Below, one piece after another: positions 42,456 to 52,054 of a DNA stretch of 64,000 nt. The translations under genes were made by a program, and so were the position numbers. The DNA comes from Conexibacter arvalis (GTDB taxonomy: Bacteria > Actinomycetota > Thermoleophilia > Solirubrobacterales > Solirubrobacteraceae). The notes below the pieces were generated by a model that saw only the letters and a program-made list of their open reading frames with translations, searched no databases and was not told the DNA's origin. The number at the start of each line of letters is the position of its first letter. The first letter of the stretch is position 1. The DNA is taken from the NCBI RefSeq assembly GCF_014199525.1, contig NZ_JACHNU010000003.1, positions 186,001-250,000 of the forward strand, given 5' to 3'.

Positions 42456-43345
42456 CGCGCCTCCGGTCCGCCCGCGCCCGCGCCGCCACTCGCGCCCGCT
42501 TCGCGCCCGCCCGCACCCGCGCCGCCACTCGCGCCCGCGCCGCCACTCGCGCTCGCGCCGCCACTCGCGCTCGCGCCGCCACCCGCGTCGGCTTCGCCAC
42601 TCGCGCCCGCTTCGCCCACGCCCGCGCCACCGCCCGCAACCGCCCCCGCCCGCCCCGCTTCGGCGAGCACGGCAGCCGGCTCCCCCTCCATCGCCCGGCC
42701 GTCGCGCAGCGCGACGGCGCGGTCGGCGATCGCGGCGGCGAAGGCGAGGTCGTGGGTCGCGACGACGATGCCGAGCCGCTGCTCGTGGGCCAGGCCGCGG
42801 ACGGTCGCGGCGACGTGGGCGGCGGCCGCCGCGTCGAGCGCCGCCGTCGGCTCGTCGAGCAGCAGCAGGTCCGGCCGGCGGGTCAACGCCCGCGCGAGCG
42901 CGACCCGCGCGCGCTCGCCGCCCGACAGCTCCGCCGCCCGTCGCGTCAGGAAGCTCGCGTCGAGCCCGGCGGCCGCGAGCGCAGCGGTCAGCACCGGCTC
43001 GCCGGCCTCGGCGACGGAGAGCCCGTGGGCGAGGTTGTCGCGGACCGACCCGGGCAGCATGAACGGCGTCTGGGCGACGAGGCCGACGCGGCGCCGCAGC
43101 TCCCGCGCCGGCAGCCGCTCGACCGGCGCGCCGTCGAGCAGGACGGTGCCGGCGTCGGGCACGAGCAGGTTGTTGCAGCAGCGCAGCAGCGTGCTCTTGC
43201 CCGCCCCCGACGGCGCGACCACGACCGTCACCGCCGCCCGCGGCACGTCCATCGTCACCTCCCGCAGCACGCTGCGGCCGCCGCGCGCGAGCGCCAGCTC
43301 GCGGAGCTGCAGCCCCGACGGGTCTGACGCGCGGTCGCCGGCCAT
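42452..43345 (-). CDS. fetA: ABC transporter ATPase, FetA type, with Gly/Ala-rich repeat tail
   Basis: 297 residues. Walker A APSGAGKST, Q-loop VGLVAQTPFMLPGSVRDNL, signature LSGGERARVALARAL, Walker B LLLLDEPTAALD, and H-loop VVATHD, all intact by residue 200. From about residue 225 the protein is a tandem Gly/Ala/Ser repeat (GGASASGGASASGG-like, DNA about 42465-42650) that FetA does not need. Coupled to fetB by a 4-bp overlap. Likely makes the iron/metal exporter with FetB. Confidence 0.9.
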   Translation of the reverse strand: MAGDRASDPSGLQLRELALARGGRSVLREVTMDVPRAAVTVVVAPSGAGKSTLLRCCNNLLVPDAGTVLLDGAPVERLPARELRRRVGLVAQTPFMLPGSVRDNLAHGLSVAEAGEPVLTAALAAAGLDASFLTRRAAELSGGERARVALARALTRRPDLLLLDEPTAALDAAAAAHVAATVRGLAHEQRLGIVVATHDLAFAAAIADRAVALRDGRAMEGEPAAVLAEAGRAGAVAGGGAGVGEAGASGEADAGGGASASGGASASGGAGASGGAGAGGREAGASGGAGAGGPEAR

Positions 43346-43387
43346 CGGCCAACGCTAGCGCCCCCGGCGCGCTCTATCCTGCGGGCC

Positions 43388-45724
43388 ATGACCGCCGTGC
43401 GGCTCCTGCGCGTGCCGCTCCAGGCCGACTGCTCCCCGCAGCGCGCCCTCCGCGCGCTCGCCGGCGATCCGTGGCCGTTCGCGCTGACCGGCCGCTGGGC
43501 CGGCGGCGGCGCGATCGTCGGCTCCGATCCGCTGCGCCTCGCCGCCCCCGACGACGACCCGTTCGCGCTGCTCGACGAGCTGCCGGCGGTCGATCTCCCC
43601 CACGCGGCCGACGCCGTCGGCGGCGGCGGTGTGGCCGACGCCGGCGGCGCCGCGGTGGCTGACGCCAGCGGCGGCGGAGTGGCTGAAGCGGGCGGCGGGG
43701 TGGCCGACGCCGTCGGCGGCGGCTGGTTCGGGTGGCTCGGCTTCGGGCTCGGGGCGCGCGTCGAGCGGCTCGCGCCGCCACCGTCGCGTCCGCACCCGCT
43801 GCCGCCGTTCCAGCTCGCCTACTACGACCACGTGCTGCGGCTCGACGCCGACGGCCGCTGGTGGTTCGAGGCGCTCGCCGCCCCCGAGCGCGAGGCTGCG
43901 CTCCAGCGCCGGCTGACGCTGCTGCGCGACCGCCTCGCCGATGTGAGCGCAGCGCCCACCTCCGCCGCGCCGGCCCCCGCCACGCCGCCGCCGCGGGAGC
44001 CGTTCCGGATCGCCGGCGGCGGTGCGCCGGCGCATGTCGCGGCGGTCGCCGAGTGCGTCGAGCGAATCGCCGCGGGCGAGATCTTCCAGGCGAACGTCTG
44101 CCTCCGCTTCGAGACCGCCTGGGAGGGCGATCTCGCCGCGCTCTACGCCGGCGCGAGCGAGCGGCTGCACCCCGCATACGGCGCGGCCTTCCCGGCGCCG
44201 TGGGGCGGCGTCGCGAGCCTCTCGCCGGAGCTGTTCCTGCGCCGCCGCGGCCGTGCCGTCGAGACCGGACCGATCAAGGGGACGATCGCGCGCGCCGGCG
44301 GCGACGACGACCCTGCCGCGGCGGCCGCGCGCGCCGCGCTCGCCGCCTCGGCGAAGGACCGCGCCGAGCACGTGATGATCGTCGACCTGATGCGCAACGA
44401 CCTCGGCCGCGTCTGCGCCTACGGCTCGATCGAGGCCGAGCGCGCGCCGGTCGCCGAGGCGCACCCGGGCCTGTGGCACCTCGTCTCCCGCGTGCGCGGG
44501 ACGCTGCGCCCGGAGGTCGGCGACGGCGAGCTGCTGCGGGCGACCTTCCCGCCGGGCTCGGTGACCGGCGCGCCGAAGGTCCAGGCGCTGCACGTGATCG
44601 GCGAGCTGGAGGGCAGCGGCCGCGAGCTGTACACCGGCGCCGCGGGCTTCGCGAGCCCGCTCGCGGGGCTGGAGCTGAACGTCGCGATCCGGACCTTCGA
44701 GGCGCGCGACGGGCGGCTGTGGATCGGCGCCGGCGGCGGGATCGTCGCCGACTCCGACCCGTGGGCCGAGCTGGAGGAGTGCCACGTGAAGGCGCGACCG
44801 ATCGTCGCCGCGATCGGCGGCGAGATCGCCCCGCATCGCGCCGCGCCCGCCACCGCGCCCACGCCCGCCACCGCACCCGCGCCCGTTCCCACCACCGCAC
44901 CCACGCCCGCCACCGCACCCGCCCATCGCCGCGACGCCGCCGCGCTCCAAGCCGCCCGCGTCCCCGCCCTCCCCCGCGCGCTCTCCCGCGCCCGCCACCG
45001 GCCCGATCCCGCGCGCGGGCTGTTCGAGACGCTGCTGGTCGAGGACGGCCGCGCGGCGCGCGCCGCGGCCCACCTCGCGCGTCTCGCCGACGGCGCGGCC
45101 GCGCTCTACGGCCTCCCGCTCCCGGACGACCTCGGCGCGCGCGTCGCGGAGGCGGCGGCCGCGCAGCCTTCGCCGTGCCGCGTGAGAGTGGCGGCGACGC
45201 CGCGGCCCGACGGGACGCTCGCGTGCGCGGTCACGACCGGCCCGCTGCCAGCGCGGACGCTGCCGGTCGTCCTGGCACCGGTGGTGCTGCCGGGCGGCCT
45301 CGGCGCGCGCAAGTGGCTCGACCGCGACCTGCTCGACCGGCTCGCGCCCGACGGCGCGATCCCGCCCGGCTCGACCGCGCTGCTGCTCGACGGCGACGGA
45401 TCGCTGCTCGAGGCGGCATGGGGCAGCGTCTTCGCGCTGGAGGGCGAGCGGCTTGTCACGCCGCCCGCCGACGGCCGGATCCTCCCCGGGATCACGCGCG
45501 CGGCGCTGCTGGAGGCCGCCGCGGCGGCCGGCATGAAGGTGCGCGAGGAAACGATCGACCTGCCGCGCGCGGCGGCGGCCGACGCGCTGCTGGTCAGCTC
45601 GGCGCTCGCGCTGGCGCTGCCGGCGCGACTGGCCGGCGCGGACGACGACGCGCCGACCGCGGCGAACGAGCTGGCCGCACGCCTGCGCGCGCTCCTGCGC
45701 GGCGCGGTCGCGGCGACCGCGTGA
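43388..45724 (+). CDS. pabBC: Aminodeoxychorismate synthase component I fused to aminodeoxychorismate lyase (PabBC)
   Basis: 778 residues. The first 480 are PabB: FQANVCLRFE, ETGPIKGTIAR (PIKGT 295-299, the chorismate-binding lysine), MIVDLMRNDLGRVC, FPPGSVTGAPKVQALHVIGELE. It makes 4-amino-4-deoxychorismate for folate. After a Pro/Ala/Thr linker (about 485-515) comes a class IV PLP fold PabC (520-778): GLFETLLVEDGR, Lys642 in GARKWLDRDLL, ILPGITRAALLEAA; it would release 4-aminobenzoate. Two low-complexity stretches: Gly/Ala/Val (75-112) within PabB and the linker. Followed by a bidirectional terminator. Confidence 0.93.
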   Translation: MTAVRLLRVPLQADCSPQRALRALAGDPWPFALTGRWAGGGAIVGSDPLRLAAPDDDPFALLDELPAVDLPHAADAVGGGGVADAGGAAVADASGGGVAEAGGGVADAVGGGWFGWLGFGLGARVERLAPPPSRPHPLPPFQLAYYDHVLRLDADGRWWFEALAAPEREAALQRRLTLLRDRLADVSAAPTSAAPAPATPPPREPFRIAGGGAPAHVAAVAECVERIAAGEIFQANVCLRFETAWEGDLAALYAGASERLHPAYGAAFPAPWGGVASLSPELFLRRRGRAVETGPIKGTIARAGGDDDPAAAAARAALAASAKDRAEHVMIVDLMRNDLGRVCAYGSIEAERAPVAEAHPGLWHLVSRVRGTLRPEVGDGELLRATFPPGSVTGAPKVQALHVIGELEGSGRELYTGAAGFASPLAGLELNVAIRTFEARDGRLWIGAGGGIVADSDPWAELEECHVKARPIVAAIGGEIAPHRAAPATAPTPATAPAPVPTTAPTPATAPAHRRDAAALQAARVPALPRALSRARHRPDPARGLFETLLVEDGRAARAAAHLARLADGAAALYGLPLPDDLGARVAEAAAAQPSPCRVRVAATPRPDGTLACAVTTGPLPARTLPVVLAPVVLPGGLGARKWLDRDLLDRLAPDGAIPPGSTALLLDGDGSLLEAAWGSVFALEGERLVTPPADGRILPGITRAALLEAAAAAGMKVREETIDLPRAAAADALLVSSALALALPARLAGADDDAPTAANELAARLRALLRGAVAATA

Positions 45725-45748
45725 CGGCCGCCCCGACCGGCGCGAAGC

Positions 45749-45781
45749 GATCGGGCGACCGCCTCGCGCGGCCGCCCGATC
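45749..45781. terminator. Bidirectional terminator between pabBC and the HtaA-like gene
   Basis: A 14-bp stem with one mismatch and a 5-base loop (left arm GATCGGGCGACCGC) lies in the 70-bp gap between two convergent genes. No T-run; hairpin only. Confidence 0.7.
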
Positions 45782-45794
45782 CGAGGGATGACGG

Positions 45795-46829
45795 CTAGCG
45801 CGCGGTCGCCTGCAGCGAGCCGGTCGCGATCGTCGCGCCGGCCTCGAGGACGCCTCTGCTGCCGAAGAAGGCGGCGTCGAGCGTCGTCGCGGCGAGCTGG
45901 TTGACTCTGATGCCGACGCCCTCGAGCGAGACCGTCCGCGTCTGCGGGTCGACGTCCGATCTCAGCGCCGAGACGTCGAGGTCGGCGATGGTGCCGAGGT
46001 TGGTCGACAGCGTCGGCTTCGCGGAGATCTGGATCGCGAGGTCGGTCAGCGTGAAGCTGCCGATGCCGAGGCCGCCGCCGTGTCTGATCGTGCCGAACAG
46101 CGATCTCGCGTTCAGCGTCCCGCTCGTGACCGGGAACGAGATCGCGCCGGTGGCCGCGTCGGCCGTCGCCGGGGCGACCGGGGCGATCGTCGCGCCGGCC
46201 TGTCTCAGCGCGCCCGCGACCTGCGGGACGAACGCCAGCGTCGTCGTGCCTCTGTCGAGCGCGATCTCGTTGGAGGACGGCTTCGAGCCGGCGGTGCCGA
46301 GCTTGGCGCCGGCCTTGAACGCTCTGCCGCCGAGCGCCTTGTTGAGCGCGGCGGCGCCCTTCTTGCTGATCGCGACGCGATAGCCGGCGACCGAGGTGGC
46401 GAAGCCGTCACGGCTGACCTTCCCACCCTTGACCGAGGCGAAGGCGACCGACTTCTTGCCGGCCTTGGCGGTGAACGTGCCCTTGCCCGAGTTGAGCGTG
46501 ATCGCCGTGAGCGCGAGCTTTCTTCTGCCCATCTTGAGCGTCAGGCCGCCGCGGTGCTTGAGCGTGCCCTTCGCGGTCGCGGGGTCGATCGATCCGCCGG
46601 AGACCGGGAACGAGACGGTGCCGCCTCGCAGCTTCGCGGGCTTGGAGGCGCTCACCGCGACCCCGGCCCGTCTGAGCGCTCTGACGGTCTTGCCGTCGAG
46701 TCTGAGCGTCGTGGTGCCGCCGGAGACGCTGACCGTCGGCGCGGCGACCGCGGGAGCGGCGACGGCGAGCGACGCGGTCAGGCCCAGCGCCACTGCGAGG
46801 CGGCCGTGCCAACCGAACCTCGTGTGCAT
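45795..46829 (-). CDS. Secreted protein with two HtaA-like domains
   Basis: 344 residues. Signal peptide RLAVALGLTASLAVAAPAVA then APTVSV. Two homologous halves of about 150 residues, each with FPVSGGSIDP / FPVTSGTLNA, GTLKHRGGLTL / GTIRHGGGLGI and a following hydrophobic strand. That pattern matches the HtaA (heme transport-associated) domain found in actinobacterial surface proteins. Heme binding cannot be confirmed: the tyrosine ligands of HtaA are not obvious. Likely surface-bound or secreted; no sortase or TM anchor at the end. Confidence 0.78.
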   Translation of the reverse strand: MHTRFGWHGRLAVALGLTASLAVAAPAVAAPTVSVSGGTTTLRLDGKTVRALRRAGVAVSASKPAKLRGGTVSFPVSGGSIDPATAKGTLKHRGGLTLKMGRRKLALTAITLNSGKGTFTAKAGKKSVAFASVKGGKVSRDGFATSVAGYRVAISKKGAAALNKALGGRAFKAGAKLGTAGSKPSSNEIALDRGTTTLAFVPQVAGALRQAGATIAPVAPATADAATGAISFPVTSGTLNARSLFGTIRHGGGLGIGSFTLTDLAIQISAKPTLSTNLGTIADLDVSALRSDVDPQTRTVSLEGVGIRVNQLAATTLDAAFFGSRGVLEAGATIATGSLQATAR

Positions 46830-47015
46830 GACGTGTGGTCCTTTCTTGGGTGGAAACTCCTCGGAAACAACCTAGATGTCGCCGAAGTTGCGTGTCAAAT
46901 GTGACGCGGTGAACCTCTTACGACGCTTTGGCGTCGGGCGGGCGGGCGAACGCGCCAACTCCTACCGTCGCCATACCGTGAACGGCTGCCGATCGTGCGA
47001 CAGTGAGGACGCCCG

Positions 47016-47582
47016 ATGCGCCGAAGCAGTCCGTCCGAAACCGAGCTCCGAATCGCCGATGGTCTGCGCCGGCGGGACCCCGAGGCGGTACGTGCCCTCT
47101 ACGCCGAGTACGGCCCGTTGACGCTCGCTCAGCTGTCCGACACGCTCGGCGACCGCAGCGCCGCCGAGGACGTCTTCCAGCAGGTGCTGCTGGAGGCGTG
47201 GCTGCGCTGCACCACCTACGACCCCGCGCGAGCGTCGCTGCGCACGTGGCTGGCGACGATCGCCCGCTCGCGCGCGATCGACCATCTGCGCAGGAGGATC
47301 CCCGAGCCGCTCGACCCGGCCGACACGATCGGCGTCGACCGCGTCTGCGACCGCGAGCCGATGGCCGACATCGTCGACCGGATGGTCGTCGACGGCCTGC
47401 TCGCGCGCCTCTCGCCCGGCGAGGCGGAGGTCGTGCGGCTGCACTTCCACTTCGGCTTCAGCCAGAGCCAGATCGTCAGCCGCACCGGCGTGCCGCTCGG
47501 CACGGTCAAGTCGCGCATGAAGAGCGCGCTGAGGCGGCTGCGGGAGATGATGGCCGAGGAGGAGGGGGCGATGCCGCTCTAG
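47016..47582 (+). CDS. ECF-type RNA polymerase sigma factor
   Basis: 188 residues from ATG 47016, with GTGAGGA upstream. Region 2: VRALYAEYGPLTLAQLSDTLGDRSAAEDVFQQVLLEAWLRCTTYDPARASLRTWLATIARSRAIDHLRRR. Region 4: DGLLARLSPGEAEVVRLHFHFGFSQSQIVSRTGVPLGTVKSRMKSALRRLREMM. No anti-sigma gene follows; a convergent ferredoxin gene comes next. A short hairpin (CGACGC, TTTG, GCGTCG at 46921-46936) lies in the 186-bp promoter gap. Confidence 0.92.
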   Translation: MRRSSPSETELRIADGLRRRDPEAVRALYAEYGPLTLAQLSDTLGDRSAAEDVFQQVLLEAWLRCTTYDPARASLRTWLATIARSRAIDHLRRRIPEPLDPADTIGVDRVCDREPMADIVDRMVVDGLLARLSPGEAEVVRLHFHFGFSQSQIVSRTGVPLGTVKSRMKSALRRLREMMAEEEGAMPL

Positions 47583-47603
47583 CGGCACCGCCCCGCTCTC
47601 ACG

Positions 47604-47860
47604 TCAGTTCGCGTAGTAGTCCGCGTTCAGTCTCGCGAAGTCGGACCACTGCTCGGGCAGCAGGTCCTCCGGGAAGATCGCGTCGACCGGGCACGCCTCC
47701 ACGCAGGCGTCGCAGTCGATGCACTCCTCCGGGTCGATGTAGAGCATTCTCGCCTCGGCGTAGCCGGGCTCGTCCTGCGTCGGATGAATGCAGTCGACCG
47801 GGCAGACCTCCGTGCAGGAGGCGTCCTTCTCGCCGATGCACGGCTCCGCGATCACATAGG

Positions 47861-47864
<4 letters not shown>
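47604..47864 (-). CDS. fdxA: 7Fe ferredoxin ([3Fe-4S][4Fe-4S])
   Basis: 86 residues. Cys9-x7-Cys17-x3-Cys21-x3-Cys25 and Cys48-x2-Cys51-x2-Cys54-x3-Cys58: the spacing of 7Fe ferredoxins such as Azotobacter FdI. It carries electrons in the cytoplasm. Its ATG overlaps the stop of the superoxide dismutase gene (ATGA at 47861-47864), so both come from one transcript, an uncommon but sensible oxidative-stress pairing. SufR-like regulator divergent from the pair. Confidence 0.93.
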
Positions 47865-48466
<602 letters not shown>

Positions 48467-48498
48467 ATCGGCTCCTTCGTGGTCAGCGGCGGATATAG

Positions 48499-48512
48499 AC
48501 AGTCGCTACTGT
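48499..48512. promoter_or_regulatory. Dyad between sodA and the SufR-like gene
   Basis: ACAGT-N4-ACTGT at 48499-48512, in the 56-bp gap between divergent starts, 10 bp before the regulator's ATG. It probably binds the SufR-like regulator and may control both genes. Confidence 0.55.
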
Positions 48513-48522
48513 TCAAACATAC

Positions 48523-49191
48523 ATGGAACCGGCGCTTGGTCCAGTCCTCGCAGAGCTTCCACCTACCCGCAGGGCGCTGCTCGTCACCCTCCGCAAGCGC
48601 GGGGAGGCGCGGGCGGAGGAGCTGGCGCAGGAGCTCGGCGTCACCGTCAGCGCCATCCGCCAGCACCTCGCCGGCCTCGCCGCCGCCGATCTCGTCGTCC
48701 ACAGGGACGAGCGCTCGGGGCCCGGTCGCCCGCGCCGCAGCTACGCGCTGGGACCGGCCGCCGAGGCGCTCTTCCCGAAGGCCTACGGCACGCTGACGCT
48801 GGAGCTGCTCGACCACCTCGCCGATGAGGACCCGGGCGTCGTCAGGCGCGCCTTCGAGCGCCGCCGCGATGCGCGCGTCGCGCGCGTGCGGGCGCGGCTG
48901 GAGGGGCTGTCGTTCGAGCAGCAGGTCGCGGAGGTCGCGAAGGTGCTCGACGAGGACGGCTACCTCGCCGACCTCTCCCGCACCGACGACGGCGAGGGCT
49001 TCCTGCTGCGCGAGCACAACTGCGCGATCCTCGCGGTCGCGAGACGATACGGCCACGCCTGCGCGACCGAGCTCTCGTTCCTGCGCGAGGTGCTGCCCGG
49101 CGCGAAGGTGACGCGCGTCGCCCACATCCTCAGCGGCCACCACGCCTGCGTCTACGAGGTGCGGCCCGAGGCCGCCACCGACGCGGCCTAA
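48523..49191 (+). CDS. SufR-like iron-sulphur HTH regulator
   Basis: 222 residues. Winged HTH (10-75): RALLVTLRKRGEARAEELAQELGVTVSAIRQHLAGLAAADLVVH. C-terminal Cys167-x12-Cys180 and Cys209; the spacing from 180 to 209 (28 residues) equals the SufR C-x12-C-x13-C-x14-C layout with its third Cys replaced by Ala194. So three ligand Cys remain, enough for a 4Fe-4S cluster with one other ligand. SufR-type repressors sense iron-sulphur status. Here it faces sodA and fdxA rather than a suf operon. Confidence 0.85.
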   Translation: MEPALGPVLAELPPTRRALLVTLRKRGEARAEELAQELGVTVSAIRQHLAGLAAADLVVHRDERSGPGRPRRSYALGPAAEALFPKAYGTLTLELLDHLADEDPGVVRRAFERRRDARVARVRARLEGLSFEQQVAEVAKVLDEDGYLADLSRTDDGEGFLLREHNCAILAVARRYGHACATELSFLREVLPGAKVTRVAHILSGHHACVYEVRPEAATDAA

Positions 49192-50408
49192 TCGACCAGG
49201 TCCCGCACGAGCGCGTCGGCGAGCAGGCGGCCGCGACGGGTCAGCAGCACGCGGCCGCGCTCCAGCGCCTCCGGCTCGGCGAGGCCGTCGGCGACGGCCC
49301 GCTCCGCCGCCGCGCGGCCGTCGGCGCGCAGCAGCTCCATGTCGAGCCCCTCGCGCAGGCGCGTCTCCAGCATGATCCGCTCGAAGCGGCGCGTCTCGTC
49401 GTCGAGCAGCTCGCGGCCCGCGGCCGGCGAGCGCGCCTCGCGCAGCGCGCCGGCGTAGGCGCTCGGGTGCAGGACGTTCCACCAGCGCACGCCGCCGACG
49501 TGGCTGTGGGCGCCGGGCCCCACGCCCCACCAGTCGCCGCCGCGCCAGTAGGCGAGGTTGTGGCGGCAGCGGGCGGCGTCGTCGACGGCCCAGTTGGAGA
49601 TCTCGTACCAGCGCAGGCCGGCGCCGGCGAGCAGCTCGTCGGCGATCGCGTAGCGGTCGGCGAGCGCGTCCTCGTCGGGCTCGGGCAGCTCGCCGCGGCG
49701 GACGCGCGCGTGCAGCCGGGTGCCCGGCTCGACCGTCAGCGAGTACGCGGAGAGGTGGTCGGGCGCGGCCGCGAGCGCCGCCTCGACCGACGCGCGCCAG
49801 TCGTCGTCGGACTCGCCGGGCGTCCCGTAGATCAGGTCGAGGCTGACGTGCTCGAAGCCGGCGGCGCGCGCCTCGGCGGCGGCGGCCTGCGGCCGGCCGG
49901 GCGTGTGCGTGCGGTCGAGCGTCGCGAGCACGTGCGGGGCGGCGCTCTGCATCCCGAGCGAGACGCGCGTGAAGCCGCCTTCGCGCAGCGCCGCGAACGC
50001 GGCCGGGTCGACGCTCTCCGGATTGGCCTCGGTCGTCACCTCGGCGCCGGGCGCGAGCCCGAACGTCTCGTCGATCGCCCGCACGATCGCGACGAGGTCG
50101 GCGGGATCGAGCAGCGTCGGCGTGCCGCCGCCGAAGAAGACCGTCTCGACCGGCGGCGCCCCCTCCCCCAGCACCCGCCGCGCGAGCGCCAGCTCGGCGA
50201 TCGCGGCGGCGGCGTAGCTGGCGCGGCTGACGCCGCCGGGCAGCTCCTCGGCGGTGTAGGTGTTGAAGTCGCAGTAGCCGCAGCGGGTCGCGCAGAACGG
50301 CACGTGGACGTAGATCCCGAACGGCCGCTCGCCGAGCCGCGCGCGCGCCGTCTCCGGCAGCGCGCCGTCGGCGGGCGCGGGCGAGGCGTCGGGCAGCGCG
50401 GCGGGCAT
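49188..50408 (-). CDS. hemW: HemW, radical-SAM heme chaperone
   Basis: 406 residues from ATG 50408. Radical SAM Cys39-x3-Cys43-x2-Cys46 (CATRCGYCDF), GGGTPTLL (SAM contact), TTEANPESV, GMQSA, DLIYGTPGES. The family was long named coproporphyrinogen III oxidase-like, but HemW (no HemN C-terminal motif) loads heme onto respiratory proteins. The 3' end overlaps the SufR-like stop by 4 bp (convergent). Confidence 0.9.
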   Translation of the reverse strand: MPAALPDASPAPADGALPETARARLGERPFGIYVHVPFCATRCGYCDFNTYTAEELPGGVSRASYAAAAIAELALARRVLGEGAPPVETVFFGGGTPTLLDPADLVAIVRAIDETFGLAPGAEVTTEANPESVDPAAFAALREGGFTRVSLGMQSAAPHVLATLDRTHTPGRPQAAAAEARAAGFEHVSLDLIYGTPGESDDDWRASVEAALAAAPDHLSAYSLTVEPGTRLHARVRRGELPEPDEDALADRYAIADELLAGAGLRWYEISNWAVDDAARCRHNLAYWRGGDWWGVGPGAHSHVGGVRWWNVLHPSAYAGALREARSPAAGRELLDDETRRFERIMLETRLREGLDMELLRADGRAAAERAVADGLAEPEALERGRVLLTRRGRLLADALVRDLVD

Positions 50409-50429
50409 CGGCTCAGTGTGGCAGGCGCG

Positions 50430-50632
50430 TTCGGGCGGGCGCGCGGGCGAGCGGGCGCAGGCGACGCAAGCGGGCGGGCGGGCGAGCCAGGGCGGGTGAC
50501 CCGAGCGAGCGGGCGCAGGCGACGCGAGCGGGCGGGCGAGCCAGCGCGGGCGCGCGGGCGACCGGGCGCAGGCGACGCGAGCGGGCGGGCGAGCCAGCGC
50601 GGGCGACCCGAGCGAGCGGGCGTGCGGGCGGA
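50430..50632. repeat. Intergenic GC-rich tandem repeat
   Basis: About three and a half copies of a 53-58 bp unit, recognised by GCGCAGGCGACGC at 50455, 50513 and 50566 and by the recurring CGGGCGGGCGAGCCAG. It fills the 240-bp gap between hemW and the CynX-type MFS gene. Not in frame with either gene. Nothing else seen in the gap. Confidence 0.85.
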
Positions 50633-50647
50633 GCGCCGGCCCCGCCC

Positions 50648-52054
50648 TCAGGCCGCCGCGCGCGCGTCGGCGGGCGCGACGCCCTCCGGGCGGCAGGCGA
50701 CCGGGGCCGGCGCGTCGCCGACGTAGCCGGGTCGCGAGGCGGCGAGCGCGGCGAGCAGCTCCGGCAAGCCCAGCAGCGCGAGCGCGACGAGCGGCAGCGT
50801 CCAGGCGCCGGTCGCGTCGTGCAGCGCGCCGATCGCAAGCGGGCCGAGCGCGGCGAGCGTGTAGCCGACCGACTGCGCCATCCCCGACAGCGCGGCGGTG
50901 TGGCGAACGTCGCGGGCCCGCAGCACGAACAGCGTCAGCACGAGCGGGAAGCCGGTGCCGGCGCCGATCCCGAGCACGACCGCCCACACCAGCGGCGGGA
51001 CGCCGGGGAACAGCAGCAGACCGAGCCAGCCGATCGCGGGGAAGATCGCGGCGACGACCGCGAGCGGCCGCTGGTCGCGCATGCGACCGGCGACGGCCGC
51101 GGTCACGAAGCCGATCGGTATCCCCAGCAGCATCATCAGCGACAGCAGCGCGCCGGCCTGTCCGGCGCTGAGCCCGCCGCGGTCGCCGACGATCTCCGGC
51201 AGCCAGGCGGAGCAGGTGTAGAAGATCGTCGACTGCATCCCCATGAACAACGTCACCGCCCAGGCGCGGCGGTCGCGCCACAGCGCGACGCGCGGCCGTC
51301 CGGCCTCGCGCTCGACGCCGGCCCGGCGGGCGGCCGCACGGGCCCGCGCCGCCTCCTCGCGCTCCTCGGCGCGGCGGCGCAGCTGCGGCAGCCAGACGAC
51401 CGCGGCCAGCAGCGCCGGCGCCGCCCACAGCGCGAGCGCGAGGCGCCAGTCGCCGACGAGGTCCTCGATCGGCACCGTCAGCCCGGCCGCGAGCGCGGCG
51501 CCGCCGCTGAGGCCGACCGAGTAGACGCCGGTCATCGTCGCGGCGCGGCCGCCGAAGCGGCGCTTGATGATCCCGGGCATCAGCACGTTGCCGACGGCGA
51601 TCGCGCAGCCGGACAGCAGCGCGCCGCCGAACAGCAGCGCGACCGGGTGCAGCCAGCGCAGCGCGACGCCGACGCCGATCGCCAGCATGCAGCCGAGCAC
51701 GACGTGCTCGGCGCCCCAGCGGTCGGCCAGCCGCGGCGCCAGCGGCGAGACGAGCCCGAGCGCCAGCAGCGGCGCCGTCGTCAGCATCCCGAGCGCGCTG
51801 CCGGAGAGGTGGAGGTCGGCTCTGAGATCGTCGATCAGCGGGCCGACGCTCGTCAGCGCGAAGCGCAGGTTGAGCGCGACCAGCACGAGCCCGAGGACGA
51901 GCAGCAGCGTGCCGCGCGCGTCGATCCCCCGCGCGCCGCCCGGCCCGCCCGCCGTGCCGCCGCCCGGCCCGCCCGCCGCGCCGCCGCCCGGCCCGCCCGC
52001 CGCGCCGCCGCCCGGCCCGCGCGCCGTGCCGCCGTCGGCCGGCAGCGCGCTCAC
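50648..52054 (-). CDS. MFS transporter, CynX/NimT (cyanate/2-nitroimidazole) type
   Basis: 468 residues from GTG 52054 overlapping the regulator's stop by 4 bp. CynX family pattern: LVLVALNLRFALTSVGPLIDDLRADL, LTTAPLLALGLVSPLAPRLADRWG, GNVLMPGIIKRRFGGRAATMTGVYSVGLSGGAALAAGLTVPI. Twelve membrane segments. N-terminal first 45 residues are a Gly/Pro/Ala repeat of an 8-residue unit (GGPGGGAA, DNA about 51937-52030), an added low-complexity leader. Substrate uncertain; the family takes up cyanate and similar small anions. Confidence 0.88.
   Translation of the reverse strand: MSALPADGGTARGPGGGAAGGPGGGAAGGPGGGTAGGPGGARGIDARGTLLLVLGLVLVALNLRFALTSVGPLIDDLRADLHLSGSALGMLTTAPLLALGLVSPLAPRLADRWGAEHVVLGCMLAIGVGVALRWLHPVALLFGGALLSGCAIAVGNVLMPGIIKRRFGGRAATMTGVYSVGLSGGAALAAGLTVPIEDLVGDWRLALALWAAPALLAAVVWLPQLRRRAEEREEAARARAAARRAGVEREAGRPRVALWRDRRAWAVTLFMGMQSTIFYTCSAWLPEIVGDRGGLSAGQAGALLSLMMLLGIPIGFVTAAVAGRMRDQRPLAVVAAIFPAIGWLGLLLFPGVPPLVWAVVLGIGAGTGFPLVLTLFVLRARDVRHTAALSGMAQSVGYTLAALGPLAIGALHDATGAWTLPLVALALLGLPELLAALAASRPGYVGDAPAPVACRPEGVAPADARAAA

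Noticed and set aside
46921-46936. Operator or terminator for the ECF sigma gene
   Set aside because: Only a 6-bp stem; too weak to assign on its own, though mentioned under the sigma factor.
50430-50632. CRISPR-like repeats
   Set aside because: Units abut directly with variable length (53-58 bp), with no spacers and no cas genes nearby.
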